Shown here in pieces: positions 19,501-27,393 of a stretch of 64,000 nt of DNA. Position numbers and translations under genes: made by a program. A model generated the notes under the pieces. It was given only the letters and a program-made list of their open reading frames with translations. It did not search any database and had not been told where the DNA came from. This stretch comes from JAUVRX01 sp049664225 (GTDB lineage: Bacteria; Acidobacteriota; Thermoanaerobaculia; Multivoradales; JAHEKO01): assembly GCA_049664225.1 (NCBI GenBank), contig JBATEX010000075.1, positions 12,438-76,437 on the forward strand, in the 5' to 3' direction. The first letter of the stretch is position 1. Each line of letters starts with the position of its first letter.

Positions 19501-19735
19501 CGCCATCCTTCGATTTCCACACGCCACCGCTCGCGGCTCCGGCGTATATCGTCAACGGATCCGCGGGTACGGCGTCAATAGCGGCGATCCGGCCACTCAT
19601 GACAGCCGGACCGATGGAACGCGCATGCAAGCCTCCAAAGGTATTGGAGTCGATCTCGACTTGCGCCCTGACTGGCAGACCATGCCCAAACAGGGCAACC
19701 ATCAGGATGCCTGTCTTCAAGAGATTGCTCTTCAT
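16550..19735 (-). CDS. large secreted BNR/VPS10-like beta-propeller protein
   Basis: 1061 residues with signal peptide (cleavage near PVRAQV). More than ten Asp-box type repeats of the form YKSTDGGxxW, e.g. VWKSKDGGLTWKPIF and GVYKTTDGGENWERV, build one or two beta propellers as in sortilin/VPS10 and exo-xyloglucanase-like proteins. The C-terminal third (after about residue 740) has a sandwich-like domain with FQGPRVPEGTYTYKL and a helical tail. Family members in Acidobacteria and Bacteroidetes are exported but mostly without assigned substrate. It is followed by a terminator, and the LolA-like gene 15 bases upstream of its start is probably cotranscribed. Confidence 0.85.
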   Translation of the reverse strand: MKSNLLKTGILMVALFGHGLPVRAQVEIDSNTFGGLHARSIGPAVMSGRIAAIDAVPADPLTIYAGAASGGVWKSKDGGLTWKPIFDDYIQSIGAIRIDPQDSNTVWVGTGESWVRNSVSVGAGVYKSTDGGDSWKFVGLGDSERIARIVIDADESDTVYVCATGQLWSANEERGVYKTTDGGENWERVLWVDENTGCSDIAIDPQSPNILYAGMWQFRRYPDFFESGGPGSGLYKSTDGGKNWKELTAGLPEGEKGRVAVTVAPSRPSRVYAVVEAEETALYKSDDLGESWEQMNNSLAVKSRPFYFAYVVVDPEDFERVYKPGFYLGVSTDSGKSFTSILSGGFDMAVHSDHHALWINPDNPYELLLGTDGGVYMSYDRAAHFRLIKALPVSQFYEVSYDFDRPYNVFGGLQDNGSWMGPSRSAGGIENKDWTLVGQGDGFHTYRDPEETDIIYAEFQGGNLTRYYLSTGESKEIRPLPGEGEEDYRFNWNTALHLSPSSPGTLYYGGQYLFRSPDRGESWQKISPDLTTNDPQRQRQMETGGLTIDNSTAENNATIYTISESPKNPEVLWVGTDDGLVQVTRDGGESWTNVTANIPDLPGGLWISHVEASPHEEGTAHLSVDGHRSGDMNTYLYRTTDFGSTWESIVSEGIESFAHVVAQDPVNPDLLYAGTEFGLYVTLDSGSRWARFKGGLPPVPVRDLDIHPRDHDLIVGTHGRGIYILDDLTPLRALTAETLEANLALLPARDAVMAVSGGMSWFTGSDEFSGRNPPEAASIFYYQKKRHIFGDLKVEIYDSEGELITTIPAPKVKGLNRADWPMRLPPPKLPPATNLVFVFQGPRVPEGTYTYKLIKGKDTFEGTVNLVADPRSPHSAEDRKLQQETALELYDALEGLTYVIDTLIDVRDQTKGRAEEASGRGGLAKNLEAYADELETFRGSLVSTAETGWISGDEKLREKMGNLFGGIVNYDGRPTQSQIDRKDVLIGQLTAAEARFEELTTSKDLTSLNSQLQGRGLEVINVMSREEWEENQKTSGSSSSGVSAKRLAGIMASRALLPLGF

Positions 19736-19750
19736 GGTCTCTCTCCCTGA

Positions 19751-20500
19751 CTACTCGGCCGCCTCGGCGGTAGGTGCAGGCATGGCAAAGAGATCGTCGG
19801 AGACCTCGATGCCGACCTCGATCTCATCGATCGTGATTACCTGGCCGGCGGGCGCACCCATCGGCTTGCTCTCGATCGAGTGGGGAAACATCAGGCCACC
19901 AACCTCTTTGTAGTCGCTGAGAATGGTCTCGAACTCCACCTCGTTGCCCTGCATCGTGGTCTTGCCTTCCTGCTTGATCGTGATGAAGTACTCACTATCC
20001 AGGAAGTGGTACCGCACATCCCCGTTAGCCAGATCCACCTTGATCTTGTAGGCCTCGGTGCCGTCGACATCCTCCAGGCCGATCAGTTCGACTTTGTGGC
20101 CCTTTTCCTGCCAATCCACGAGGGGGCCGTCGATGTCGGCCTGCTCCTGCATATTCTTCGCTTGATCGTCGGCCATCACTTCGGCGTCGGACTTGCCCAT
20201 GAACGGCATGACCATCCATGCGGCCTCTCCGTCGTAAGCCTGGATTCCGGTCATACCCTGCATCGTGAACTCGAGCCGGGCCCTCATCGGCCGTTTGAAG
20301 AACATCTTGAATGGCGCCTCGGCACCCGGCCCCATAGCCATCCGGCCGACGAACGTCGCCGTTTCCATGCCTTTGATGGCGTCCAGGCCGCCGAGCGCGT
20401 CATAGTGATTGGCCAGGACCTGATCCAGAGTCAACTCTTCGGCGACCGCCGGAAGAGCGAGCAGGGCAAGTACAGCACCCAGGAGAATGGTTTTCCGCAT
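19751..20500 (-). CDS. periplasmic LolA/LppX-like protein
   Basis: 249 residues from the ATG at 20500, behind GGGAGGTC; signal peptide ends at AVAEEL. The opening LDQVLANHYDALGGLDAIKG is the usual start of outer-membrane lipoprotein-sorting-like domains, followed by repeated beta strands such as RARLEFTMQG and TEAYKIKVDLANGD that form a half-barrel able to hold an acyl chain. It probably sits in the periplasm. It lies directly upstream of the BNR protein in the same direction, so the two may function together. It is not the canonical LolA, whose partner genes are absent. Confidence 0.75.
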   Translation of the reverse strand: MRKTILLGAVLALLALPAVAEELTLDQVLANHYDALGGLDAIKGMETATFVGRMAMGPGAEAPFKMFFKRPMRARLEFTMQGMTGIQAYDGEAAWMVMPFMGKSDAEVMADDQAKNMQEQADIDGPLVDWQEKGHKVELIGLEDVDGTEAYKIKVDLANGDVRYHFLDSEYFITIKQEGKTTMQGNEVEFETILSDYKEVGGLMFPHSIESKPMGAPAGQVITIDEIEVGIEVSDDLFAMPAPTAEAAE

Positions 20501-20726
20501 CTTTGACCTCCCGTTTTCAGCTTGTGTGGGGAACGAACTTCTTGTGAACTCATTACCTCGCACGCCAGAAGGCGTGGTGAGCTCGACTCGGCCCGTAGTC
20601 TACACCGGCAAGAGTCCTCTGTCTCAAGTACTTCACAGAACTCACAAAACCCGATCCTGTCGCATTCCGTATGACACGATGAAGCGTCCCGTTCACCTTT
20701 CCGCCGGACCCGTGAGGAGACCAGGT

Positions 20727-21419
20727 ATGCCCTCAAAATCGCCCTACTTCAACCGAGCGTTCTTCCAGTTCCTGGAGGATTTGAAGCAGAACAATCAGCG
20801 CGAGTGGTTTCAAGCCAACAAGCAACGCTACGAGGACGAGGTGAGACATCCCGCGCAGCAGTTCATCAGTGACTTCGGACCCGAGCTGCGCAGGATCAGT
20901 CCACATTTCCTCGCCGACCCTCGCCCTTCCGGTGGCTCCATGTTCCGAATCTACCGGGACACTCGGTTCGCCAAAGACAAGAGTCCCTACAAGACTCATG
21001 TGGGAATCCAGTTCCGCCACAAGCAGGGCAAGGACGTCCACGCTCCTGGCTTCTACCTCCACCTCGAACCTGGAGGCTGTTTCGCCGGGGTCGGGATCTG
21101 GCACCCGGACGCGAGCTCTCTATCCGCCATCCGTACCGCTATGGCCGAGCAGCCGGCGCGATGGAAGCGGATCACACAATCGAAACGATTTACCGAGACC
21201 CTGGAGTTGGCGGGAGAGTCCCTGAAGCGGGCGCCCAAGGGTTTCGACCCCGACCACGCCTTGATCGAGGACCTCAAGCGCAAGGACTTCATCGGTGTTG
21301 CCAACTTCGAGGCGAAGACCGCGGGAGATCCCGACTTCTTGACGGAGTACAGGAAACTCTGCCGAAAGGGCAGCCCCCTGGTCGAGTTTCTGTGCGAAGC
21401 CGTCGACGTACCCTTCTGA
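20727..21419 (+). CDS. DUF2461 family protein
   Basis: 230 residues from the ATG at 20727 (GAGGAG upstream); a longer frame overlapping the divergent LolA-like gene is not credible. The sequence begins YFNRAFFQFLEDLKQNN and contains FRIYRDTRFAKDKSPYKTH, the characteristic segments of DUF2461 (TIGR02453). Family members are soluble, widespread and biochemically uncharacterised. A later 20-codon stretch (GVGIWHPDASSL) holds the conserved GxxxPD-like turn. Its neighbour downstream is another periplasmic protein gene 68 bases away. Confidence 0.88.
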   Translation: MPSKSPYFNRAFFQFLEDLKQNNQREWFQANKQRYEDEVRHPAQQFISDFGPELRRISPHFLADPRPSGGSMFRIYRDTRFAKDKSPYKTHVGIQFRHKQGKDVHAPGFYLHLEPGGCFAGVGIWHPDASSLSAIRTAMAEQPARWKRITQSKRFTETLELAGESLKRAPKGFDPDHALIEDLKRKDFIGVANFEAKTAGDPDFLTEYRKLCRKGSPLVEFLCEAVDVPF

Positions 21420-21487
21420 GCCTGACTCGAACTTCGCGAAACCGGACCGCGTATCGTAGAGTTCAAGTGCTCTGAGAGGAGGTCCTG

Positions 21488-22291
21488 ATGGTCAAGCGCC
21501 CAACGATTCTGACAACGCTCGTTCTCTACACCCTGCTGGCAGCGGTCGGGGCGGCCCTGGGGGCATCGGAACCCAACCCGCCGGCTGAAGGCTTCAACCT
21601 GCAGGGCTCCGACTCGGAGGCGATTGAGATCGCTGACCGCGTCATGGTCGAGCTCGGAGGGCGCCAGGCCTGGGACGAGACCCGGTTCCTCACCTGGAGC
21701 TTCTTTGGTCGACGCCGCCATGTCTGGGACAAGCAAACCGGTGACCTACGGATCGAAGGTGCCGACCGCGAGACCGAGCGCCCCTACTTGATCCTCATGA
21801 ATCTGCGCACCCAACAGGGTCGGGCCTGGATAGACGGAGTCCCGGTAACAGACGTAGACGAGCTGGCGGCGATGCTGGAAAACGGCGAGAGTGCCTGGAT
21901 CAACGACAGCTACTGGATGTTCATGCCCTACAAGCTCAAGGACTCTGGCGTGACCTTGAAGCACGTCGGCAAGGGACAGATGCAGGATGGTCGTCCGGCC
22001 GAGGTGCTGCAGCTGACTTTCGAGGCCGTCGGCAATACGCCTGAGAACAAGTACCGCGTCTACGTCGCGGCAGACAGCGGCCTGGTCGAGCAATGGGACT
22101 TCTACGCCAATGCGGACGACGAGGAACCGCGCTTCTCCTCGCCCTGGCGCAACTGGCAGCGCTATGGCCGAATCCTCCTCTCGGACAACCGTGGCGAGAA
22201 CGGCCACACCGATATCGCTGTCCTGGAGGCCCTGCCACCCGAGGTCCTGACGAGCCCCGAGCCGGTCGACTGGCAGGCCCTGATCCCTTGA
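21488..22291 (+). CDS. periplasmic protein, possibly DUF6503-like
   Basis: 267 residues with a signal peptide (cleavage near ALGASEP); strong AGAGGAGG site before the ATG. The body is beta-rich: FLTWSFFGRRRHVWDKQTG, YWMFMPYKLKDSGVTLKH and VYVAADSGLVEQWDFYAN alternate strands as in LolA-type half-barrels. The WMFMPYKLKD segment recalls uncharacterised DUF6503 proteins, but I am not certain of that match. It probably binds a hydrophobic ligand in the periplasm. Spacing of 68 bases from the DUF2461 gene allows cotranscription. Confidence 0.6.
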   Translation: MVKRPTILTTLVLYTLLAAVGAALGASEPNPPAEGFNLQGSDSEAIEIADRVMVELGGRQAWDETRFLTWSFFGRRRHVWDKQTGDLRIEGADRETERPYLILMNLRTQQGRAWIDGVPVTDVDELAAMLENGESAWINDSYWMFMPYKLKDSGVTLKHVGKGQMQDGRPAEVLQLTFEAVGNTPENKYRVYVAADSGLVEQWDFYANADDEEPRFSSPWRNWQRYGRILLSDNRGENGHTDIAVLEALPPEVLTSPEPVDWQALIP

Positions 22292-22368
22292 TCCCCGGCA
22301 CTGTGGACAAGCTGGACTCTGTACGCAGGACCCGAGACCCAAGACCCAGGCCGGTAGGGTTGGCGGGG

Positions 22369-23280
22369 CTAGAGCCTGCCGAGTTGGCTGTCCGACCGGC
22401 CCGACTCGAGGAAGAAGACCAAAAGATAGAGGACCGGAAGTGCCATGATCAGGCCCTTCCCGACTCGGTATGCGGTATACCAGCCTGGGGTTCCCCGCTG
22501 CAAAACCTCCAATTCCTCCACGAAGACCACTTCACACAGGGTGTCGGTTCGCACGGTGCTGGATCGCCGCCAGAAGGTCTCCCAGTCGTCCATCTGATAG
22601 TCCACCAGCAGCCCCCTCATTCGGACCTGGTCGCCGACCCTGACCCCGGCGATCTGGTCTCGAATCGACGGGTCGTCAGTGATGAGGTGGTTGTTGCCGA
22701 GCTCGTGGTGGGCGAACTTCACGCCCTGCGGGTATTGGAAGTAGCAGGTCCACGACCCGCTCTTGAACTCGACCTGCCGGAAATCGTCCTTTTCGAGGTT
22801 GCCGCCCCAGATGACACAGAGATCCTTGGTATCGACCGACGTGCTGTCATGGTAGAGGTCGGCGATGCTCTCGATGTTGTTGTGACTGACAACGAGGCCC
22901 CACAACTCATAGGTGGCCACCGGCTTTACCCGACATTGCTGCCCCTTGTACTCGAACTCGAAGAGCTCTCGGGCCGTGGCTCCTTGCTCGGGCTCCTGCA
23001 GCAGGGGTGCTTCGATGGCAGCGGAGGTAACCAGGCGACCCTTCATGAACCAGGCGACTGCGGTCAGGGCAACGGCCCCGACAAGCAGCGGTCCGATCAG
23101 ACGGCGTATGGTGTACAGAGACAAGGGTGGACTCGAAGGGGCGTCGGTGGTGGCGAATCTCGAGAACGTGTGGTTCTTCCGGCGATGGCCAAAACGATAC
23201 CAGCTTGCAGTCGAGGTAGTAGGCCCGATGATGCTCGAGCCCACCCCGAACCCAGGAGTCTTCGGCGCCGTAGCCTTCAA
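22369..23280 (-). CDS. uncharacterised membrane-anchored protein
   Basis: Up to 303 residues, with one membrane segment near residues 60-80 (IGPLLVGAVALTAVAWF) and one near the C-terminus (GLIMALPVLYLLVFFL); the part between should face the periplasm. Four or five cysteines (CRVKP, DLCVIWGG, WTCYF, TLCEV) could form disulphides. The N-terminal 55 residues are low in hydrophobicity and rich in Ser/Thr/Pro, so the true start may be an internal TTG near residue 54. I do not recognise the family. It is divergent from the GH113-like gene. Confidence 0.55.
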   Translation of the reverse strand: MKATAPKTPGFGVGSSIIGPTTSTASWYRFGHRRKNHTFSRFATTDAPSSPPLSLYTIRRLIGPLLVGAVALTAVAWFMKGRLVTSAAIEAPLLQEPEQGATARELFEFEYKGQQCRVKPVATYELWGLVVSHNNIESIADLYHDSTSVDTKDLCVIWGGNLEKDDFRQVEFKSGSWTCYFQYPQGVKFAHHELGNNHLITDDPSIRDQIAGVRVGDQVRMRGLLVDYQMDDWETFWRRSSTVRTDTLCEVVFVEELEVLQRGTPGWYTAYRVGKGLIMALPVLYLLVFFLESGRSDSQLGRL

Positions 23281-23319
23281 TGCTCATTAAGCTCCTAGCG
23301 AAGTCACTGGGGTCCGACC

Positions 23320-24726
23320 TTGCGTAGTCTCCTGACCATCCTCTTGGTTCTCCTGGCGGGCATCGGCCTCTTTCTGGCCCTGCGGTCGACCGGGCCTGTC
23401 TTCTACCTGGGTGGTATTCAGGTCAACGAGCCCGACCACGGCGCATGGGTTCGCGCCCTGACGGAGAGCGGGATGAACACGGTCGCGGTCACCGTCTATG
23501 CGAAGCAGGGGGATTGGGACTCGACGAATCTCTGGTGGGAGGACGAGGAGCCCTGGGTCGTTTCGGAAGCCCGTGCCGCCAGAAATGCGGGTCTCGACGT
23601 GGTGCTGGTACTACGCGTCGCCCTCGATCACGCCTTCGAGCGCAACAAATTCTTCTGGCACGGCATGATCATGCCGGACTCCGATGAGGCCTTGAACGAG
23701 TGGTTCGATCGATATAGCGACTACGTTCTCGAATGGGCTCGCATCGCAGAGGAAGAGGGCATCGATGTCCTGGCGATCGGTAGCGAGCTCAACTCGATGG
23801 CCGATACCGTGCCAGTGGACGAGCTGCCAGCTCTCGAGGAGTACTGGTCCAACGAAGAAAAAGTGGACCACGAGAACGCCAAGGTCCTGGAGCACCGGGA
23901 GGCGATCGAGGGAAAGCAGATCTGGGTGCGCGGCAGCGAAGGATACGAGGGCATCGAACCCTATCTCGATGATCGGGCCGCGGCCCACGCACAATGGGCC
24001 GAGAAGGTCTCGTTTCTCGACGCCACAGACCCGATAACGAAGGTCAATGCCCGGCGCCGACTGATCGCAGGACGATGGGCCGGGCTCATCGACCAGGTTC
24101 GAGAGGTCTACAGCGGTTCCCTGACCTATGCCGCCAATTTCGATCAGTTCGAGTCGGTGGGCTTCTGGAACAAGCTGGATCTCATCAGCATCAACGCCTA
24201 CTTTCCCCTCCGCAAGCGTGATCTGCCCGAGTCGACCGCCGGCCCACGAACGGCCCTCTTCACGACCCGCTGGACGAACATCTTTCAGACCATAGATGCG
24301 CTTCGGATCCGTCAGGGTGTTCCCGATCACAGGGTACTGTTTACCGAGCTGGGCTATACCCGACGAGCCAACTCGACGATCGAGCCCTGGGCGGCCAATG
24401 GCTTTTCGGTGCGGCCGTCGCCTTCGGGCTCACGTCTGATGATCTGGGAGGAGCAGCCCGACGATCCGACAGAGCGAGCCGAGGCGGTCAGGGGCCTCTA
24501 CGAAGCGAACCTGGCCATGGGAGGAGATCTTCTGGCCGGTATTCTCTATTGGAAGCTCTCCACGGAACCGGCCCACTCGGAAGTCGAGCCCTTCGTCCTC
24601 ATCATCGGCGGACGCTCTGATGAAGATCCCCTGTTGGCAGAGCTGCAGCGTTTCACGGCCGAGCTGCCCGTAGAATCGAGGCGTCACCGGGCAATCTCGA
24701 AGCTCCGCGGGTTGCTTCCAGACTGA
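23320..24726 (+). CDS. GH113-like (beta/alpha)8-barrel glycosidase, membrane-anchored
   Basis: 468 residues with a TTG start and an N-terminal hydrophobic anchor or signal. The barrel strands FYLGGIQV, MNTVAVTVYAKQGDW and VVLVLRVALDH lead to VLAIGSELNSMAD, whose glutamate sits where GH113 mannanases have their acid/base, and later VLFTELGYTRRANS, where the nucleophile is expected. Substrate could be a mannan or a related glucan; the family assignment is from motifs only. The 110-residue insert with EEYWSNEEKVDH and a lone DDRAAAHAQWAEK region is unusual. The next gene follows 92 bases later on the same strand. Confidence 0.68.
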   Translation: MRSLLTILLVLLAGIGLFLALRSTGPVFYLGGIQVNEPDHGAWVRALTESGMNTVAVTVYAKQGDWDSTNLWWEDEEPWVVSEARAARNAGLDVVLVLRVALDHAFERNKFFWHGMIMPDSDEALNEWFDRYSDYVLEWARIAEEEGIDVLAIGSELNSMADTVPVDELPALEEYWSNEEKVDHENAKVLEHREAIEGKQIWVRGSEGYEGIEPYLDDRAAAHAQWAEKVSFLDATDPITKVNARRRLIAGRWAGLIDQVREVYSGSLTYAANFDQFESVGFWNKLDLISINAYFPLRKRDLPESTAGPRTALFTTRWTNIFQTIDALRIRQGVPDHRVLFTELGYTRRANSTIEPWAANGFSVRPSPSGSRLMIWEEQPDDPTERAEAVRGLYEANLAMGGDLLAGILYWKLSTEPAHSEVEPFVLIIGGRSDEDPLLAELQRFTAELPVESRRHRAISKLRGLLPD

Positions 24727-24818
24727 ACCAGGAGCATCGAGACGCAACAGTCGTGTGGCAACAGGACGTGGAGCCCCACATCGAGCAGGTTCTCCAGCTG
24801 GTACCCTGAGGCGATTGC

Positions 24819-26114
24819 ATGCGCTACTCGCCGAGCGACCTGTTTCACCTTCTGCGCACACCGGTGGGTCGGAGCCAACTCGAGGAAGGGCTCCAACATC
24901 GAGCCTGGCCGGTCTACTCGCGGCTCGCCCGAATCCACCGAGAGAGGCTGAGAGGTCGAACACGGATCGTCGCCGTCATTGGTTCGTACGGAAAGTCCAC
25001 TACGGCCACGGCCGTCGCCTGCGCACTAGGTCTCGATCCCAAGAAAGTGTCGCATCGGAATGCCTGGAGTCAACTGGCGAGAGCCATGCTCAGGCTCCGT
25101 CCACAGGATTCCTACGGGGTGCTCGAAGTGGGAATCGATCGGACGGGCCAGATGGCCCACTACGCACGCTTGATTCGACCCGACGTCGTCGTCGTGACCA
25201 GCATCGGTACAGAACACCATCGCTCGTTGGTCAATCTGGAGTCCACCCGCAACGAGAAAGCCGAGATGCTCAGGATTCTCGACGCTCGGTCACTCGCGGT
25301 GCTCAACGGCGACGACGATGAGGTCCTTCGCATGGCGGATCAGACCCGGGCTCGGACAGTGACCTACGGCTTCAGCGAGAGTTGTGATGTCGTGGCCCGC
25401 AGCCCGCGCCTGCATTGGCCGCGAGGCGTGACCTTCTCGGTGGAGGCGGCTGGGAGACAGATCGAGGTAAGAACCCGACTCTTGGGTGAACCCGGGGTGC
25501 GAGCGGCCACGGCCGGTATAGCAGTTGCCCTCGGCGAGGGTAAGCCCCTACAAGAAGCCGGTGCCCGTATCTCGTCGGTCGGACCATCGCCCGGCCGACT
25601 CGAAGTGGTTCCACTCGCCAATGGTGCTCATCTGCTGAGAGACGACTTCAAGAGCGGTTTGGAGACCGTCGACACTGCGCTCGACGTTCTGGCCGAGATC
25701 CCAGCAGCCCGCAAGTTGATCGTCATAGGAGACATCTCCGAGCCGCCCGGTAGCCAGGGACCGATCTACCGGCGGCTCGGTCAGAGGATCGGAAAGATCG
25801 CCTCTCGAGTCGTGGTCCTGGGCAGCCATCGCCGGCGCTACGCCGCCGGGGCCGTGGATTCAGGCATGCCAAGGGAGCTGGTGATCAACGCCGGACACGA
25901 CTTGGTGAAGGCCGTCGATGCCATTGCATCGGACCTCCGGCACGGAGACGTCGTGTTGGTGAAAGGCAGGAACACGCAGAGGATGGAGAGGGTCTCCCTG
26001 GCCCTGCTCGGCCGCACCATCGGCTGCGACATTCCATTCTGCGACGCGAAGCTCCGCTGCGACGCCTGTCCTCAGCTGGAATCGGGCTGGCAGGGTCGGC
26101 GCGTCGTCATGTGA
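24819..26114 (+). CDS. Mur-ligase-family ATP-dependent ligase (MurF / CapB-like)
   Basis: 431 residues. IAVIGSYGKSTTATAVACALG is the Mur-ligase P-loop, with VVVTSIGTEHHRSL and TRNEKAEMLRIL for the central ATPase domain (the lysine of NEKAEM is the carbamylated position) and LRDDFKSGLETVDTAL in the C-terminal Rossmann part. It lacks the N-terminal UDP-binding domain of MurC-F, so it is more like CapB or cyanophycin-type ligases that join an amino acid to a small acceptor. The C-terminus carries an unusual Cys group (CDIPFCDAKLRCDACP) that could bind zinc or an Fe-S cluster. Confidence 0.75.
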   Translation: MRYSPSDLFHLLRTPVGRSQLEEGLQHRAWPVYSRLARIHRERLRGRTRIVAVIGSYGKSTTATAVACALGLDPKKVSHRNAWSQLARAMLRLRPQDSYGVLEVGIDRTGQMAHYARLIRPDVVVVTSIGTEHHRSLVNLESTRNEKAEMLRILDARSLAVLNGDDDEVLRMADQTRARTVTYGFSESCDVVARSPRLHWPRGVTFSVEAAGRQIEVRTRLLGEPGVRAATAGIAVALGEGKPLQEAGARISSVGPSPGRLEVVPLANGAHLLRDDFKSGLETVDTALDVLAEIPAARKLIVIGDISEPPGSQGPIYRRLGQRIGKIASRVVVLGSHRRRYAAGAVDSGMPRELVINAGHDLVKAVDAIASDLRHGDVVLVKGRNTQRMERVSLALLGRTIGCDIPFCDAKLRCDACPQLESGWQGRRVVM

Positions 26115-26185
26115 ACCTTTCGTATCTCGAAATCCGATATCCTCCCCCAACGAATTCCAGGTTAGAGATCAAGGGAGCCGAGCGA

Positions 26186-27331
26186 ATGAGTCGAGCACTG
26201 ACCGCCGTGATGGTGTTGTTTCTTGCCGCAGGCACCTGGGCCCAGGATGTCGAGAACCTGCCGTTTCACGAATACAACCCACCCTCCACGCTTATGGTTA
26301 CCGAGCATCCGCTGACGCGGGCCAAGTACCCCTTCATCGATGTCCACAACCACCAGTTCGGCATGCCCGATCAGGATCTCAGCGAGCTGACGGCGGAGAT
26401 GGACAAGCTCAACATGGCGGTGATGGTGAATCTGAGCGGGCGCGGTTTTCGCCGAGTCGAGCAGGCCGACGGCACGACCCGTTTTGCCTTGAACGAAAGT
26501 GAATATCTCGAGCGGGCGGTGGCCAACGCCACGAACACTGCGCCGGGGCGCTTCATCGTCTTCACCAATATCGATCTCTTCGGGATCGACAAGCCGGACT
26601 GGGGCGAGCGCACTCTGCGAAAACTGGAGGCGGACGTCGCCAACGGTGCCAAGGGTCTGAAGATCTACAAGAACCTCGGTCTGACTGCCGAGGACGGCGA
26701 CGGTGAGAGGATTCCCGTCAACGATCCACGCCTCGACCCGATCTGGGCCAAGTGCGGTGAGCTGAAGATACCCGTCTTGATCCACACCGGCGAGCCGGCC
26801 TCTTTCTGGAGAGACAAAGACGAAAACAACGAGAGGCTGCTGGAGCTCATCGAGAAGCCCGACCGCTATCGTGACCCCGAGATCTATCCCTCCTGGGAAG
26901 AGGTCATGGGCGAACAGCACGACGTCTTCCGCAAACATCCTCACACCAACTTCATCAACGCTCATCTAGGCTGGATGGGCAACGATCTGGAGAGACTGGG
27001 CGCGCTGATGGACGAGCTACCCAACATGTACACCGAGATCGGCGCCGTCCTCGCCGAGTTGGGCCGACAGCCACGCTTCGCCAGGGACTGGCTGATCCGC
27101 CACCAGGATCGGGTGATGTTCGGTAAGGACTCCTGGCGACCCGCGGAATACCACGTCTATTTCCGGGTCCTGGAAACGGCCGACGACTACTTCGACTACT
27201 ACCGCCGCCGGCACGCCTTCTGGAAGATGTACGGTCTCGACCTGCCGGATGACGTGCTGAGAAAGCTCTACTACAAGAACGCTCTGCGAGTCGTTCCAGG
27301 CATAGACCCCACGCTCTTCCCCGACGGCTAG
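26186..27331 (+). CDS. secreted amidohydrolase-superfamily protein (TIM barrel)
   Basis: 381 residues from the ATG at 26186 (GGGAGCC upstream); signal peptide ends near GTWAQ. FIDVHNHQFG supplies the HxH-like first metal site, IPVLIHTGEP the beta-5/6 histidine, NFINAHLGWMG the next, and VMFGKDSW the terminal aspartate: the layout of amidohydrolase_2 (ACMSD-type) decarboxylases and lactonases. Expected to be a periplasmic metal-dependent hydrolase or decarboxylase of a small carboxylate. It follows the Mur-ligase-like gene by 71 bases on the same strand. Confidence 0.8.
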   Translation: MSRALTAVMVLFLAAGTWAQDVENLPFHEYNPPSTLMVTEHPLTRAKYPFIDVHNHQFGMPDQDLSELTAEMDKLNMAVMVNLSGRGFRRVEQADGTTRFALNESEYLERAVANATNTAPGRFIVFTNIDLFGIDKPDWGERTLRKLEADVANGAKGLKIYKNLGLTAEDGDGERIPVNDPRLDPIWAKCGELKIPVLIHTGEPASFWRDKDENNERLLELIEKPDRYRDPEIYPSWEEVMGEQHDVFRKHPHTNFINAHLGWMGNDLERLGALMDELPNMYTEIGAVLAELGRQPRFARDWLIRHQDRVMFGKDSWRPAEYHVYFRVLETADDYFDYYRRRHAFWKMYGLDLPDDVLRKLYYKNALRVVPGIDPTLFPDG

Positions 27332-27393
27332 CACCCGTTGGGGAGCTCGCGACCCAGCTACACTAGAGCCAGCACGTCGCACCAGTAGAGGCC

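Noticed and set aside
18404..19750. Long plus-strand open frame opposite the BNR protein gene
   Set aside because: Complement of a GC-rich repeat-containing gene; no ribosome site, signal or homology, while the minus strand has clear Asp-box repeats.
22093..23298. 401-codon plus-strand frame across two genes
   Set aside because: Overlaps two better supported genes on both strands and has no homology.
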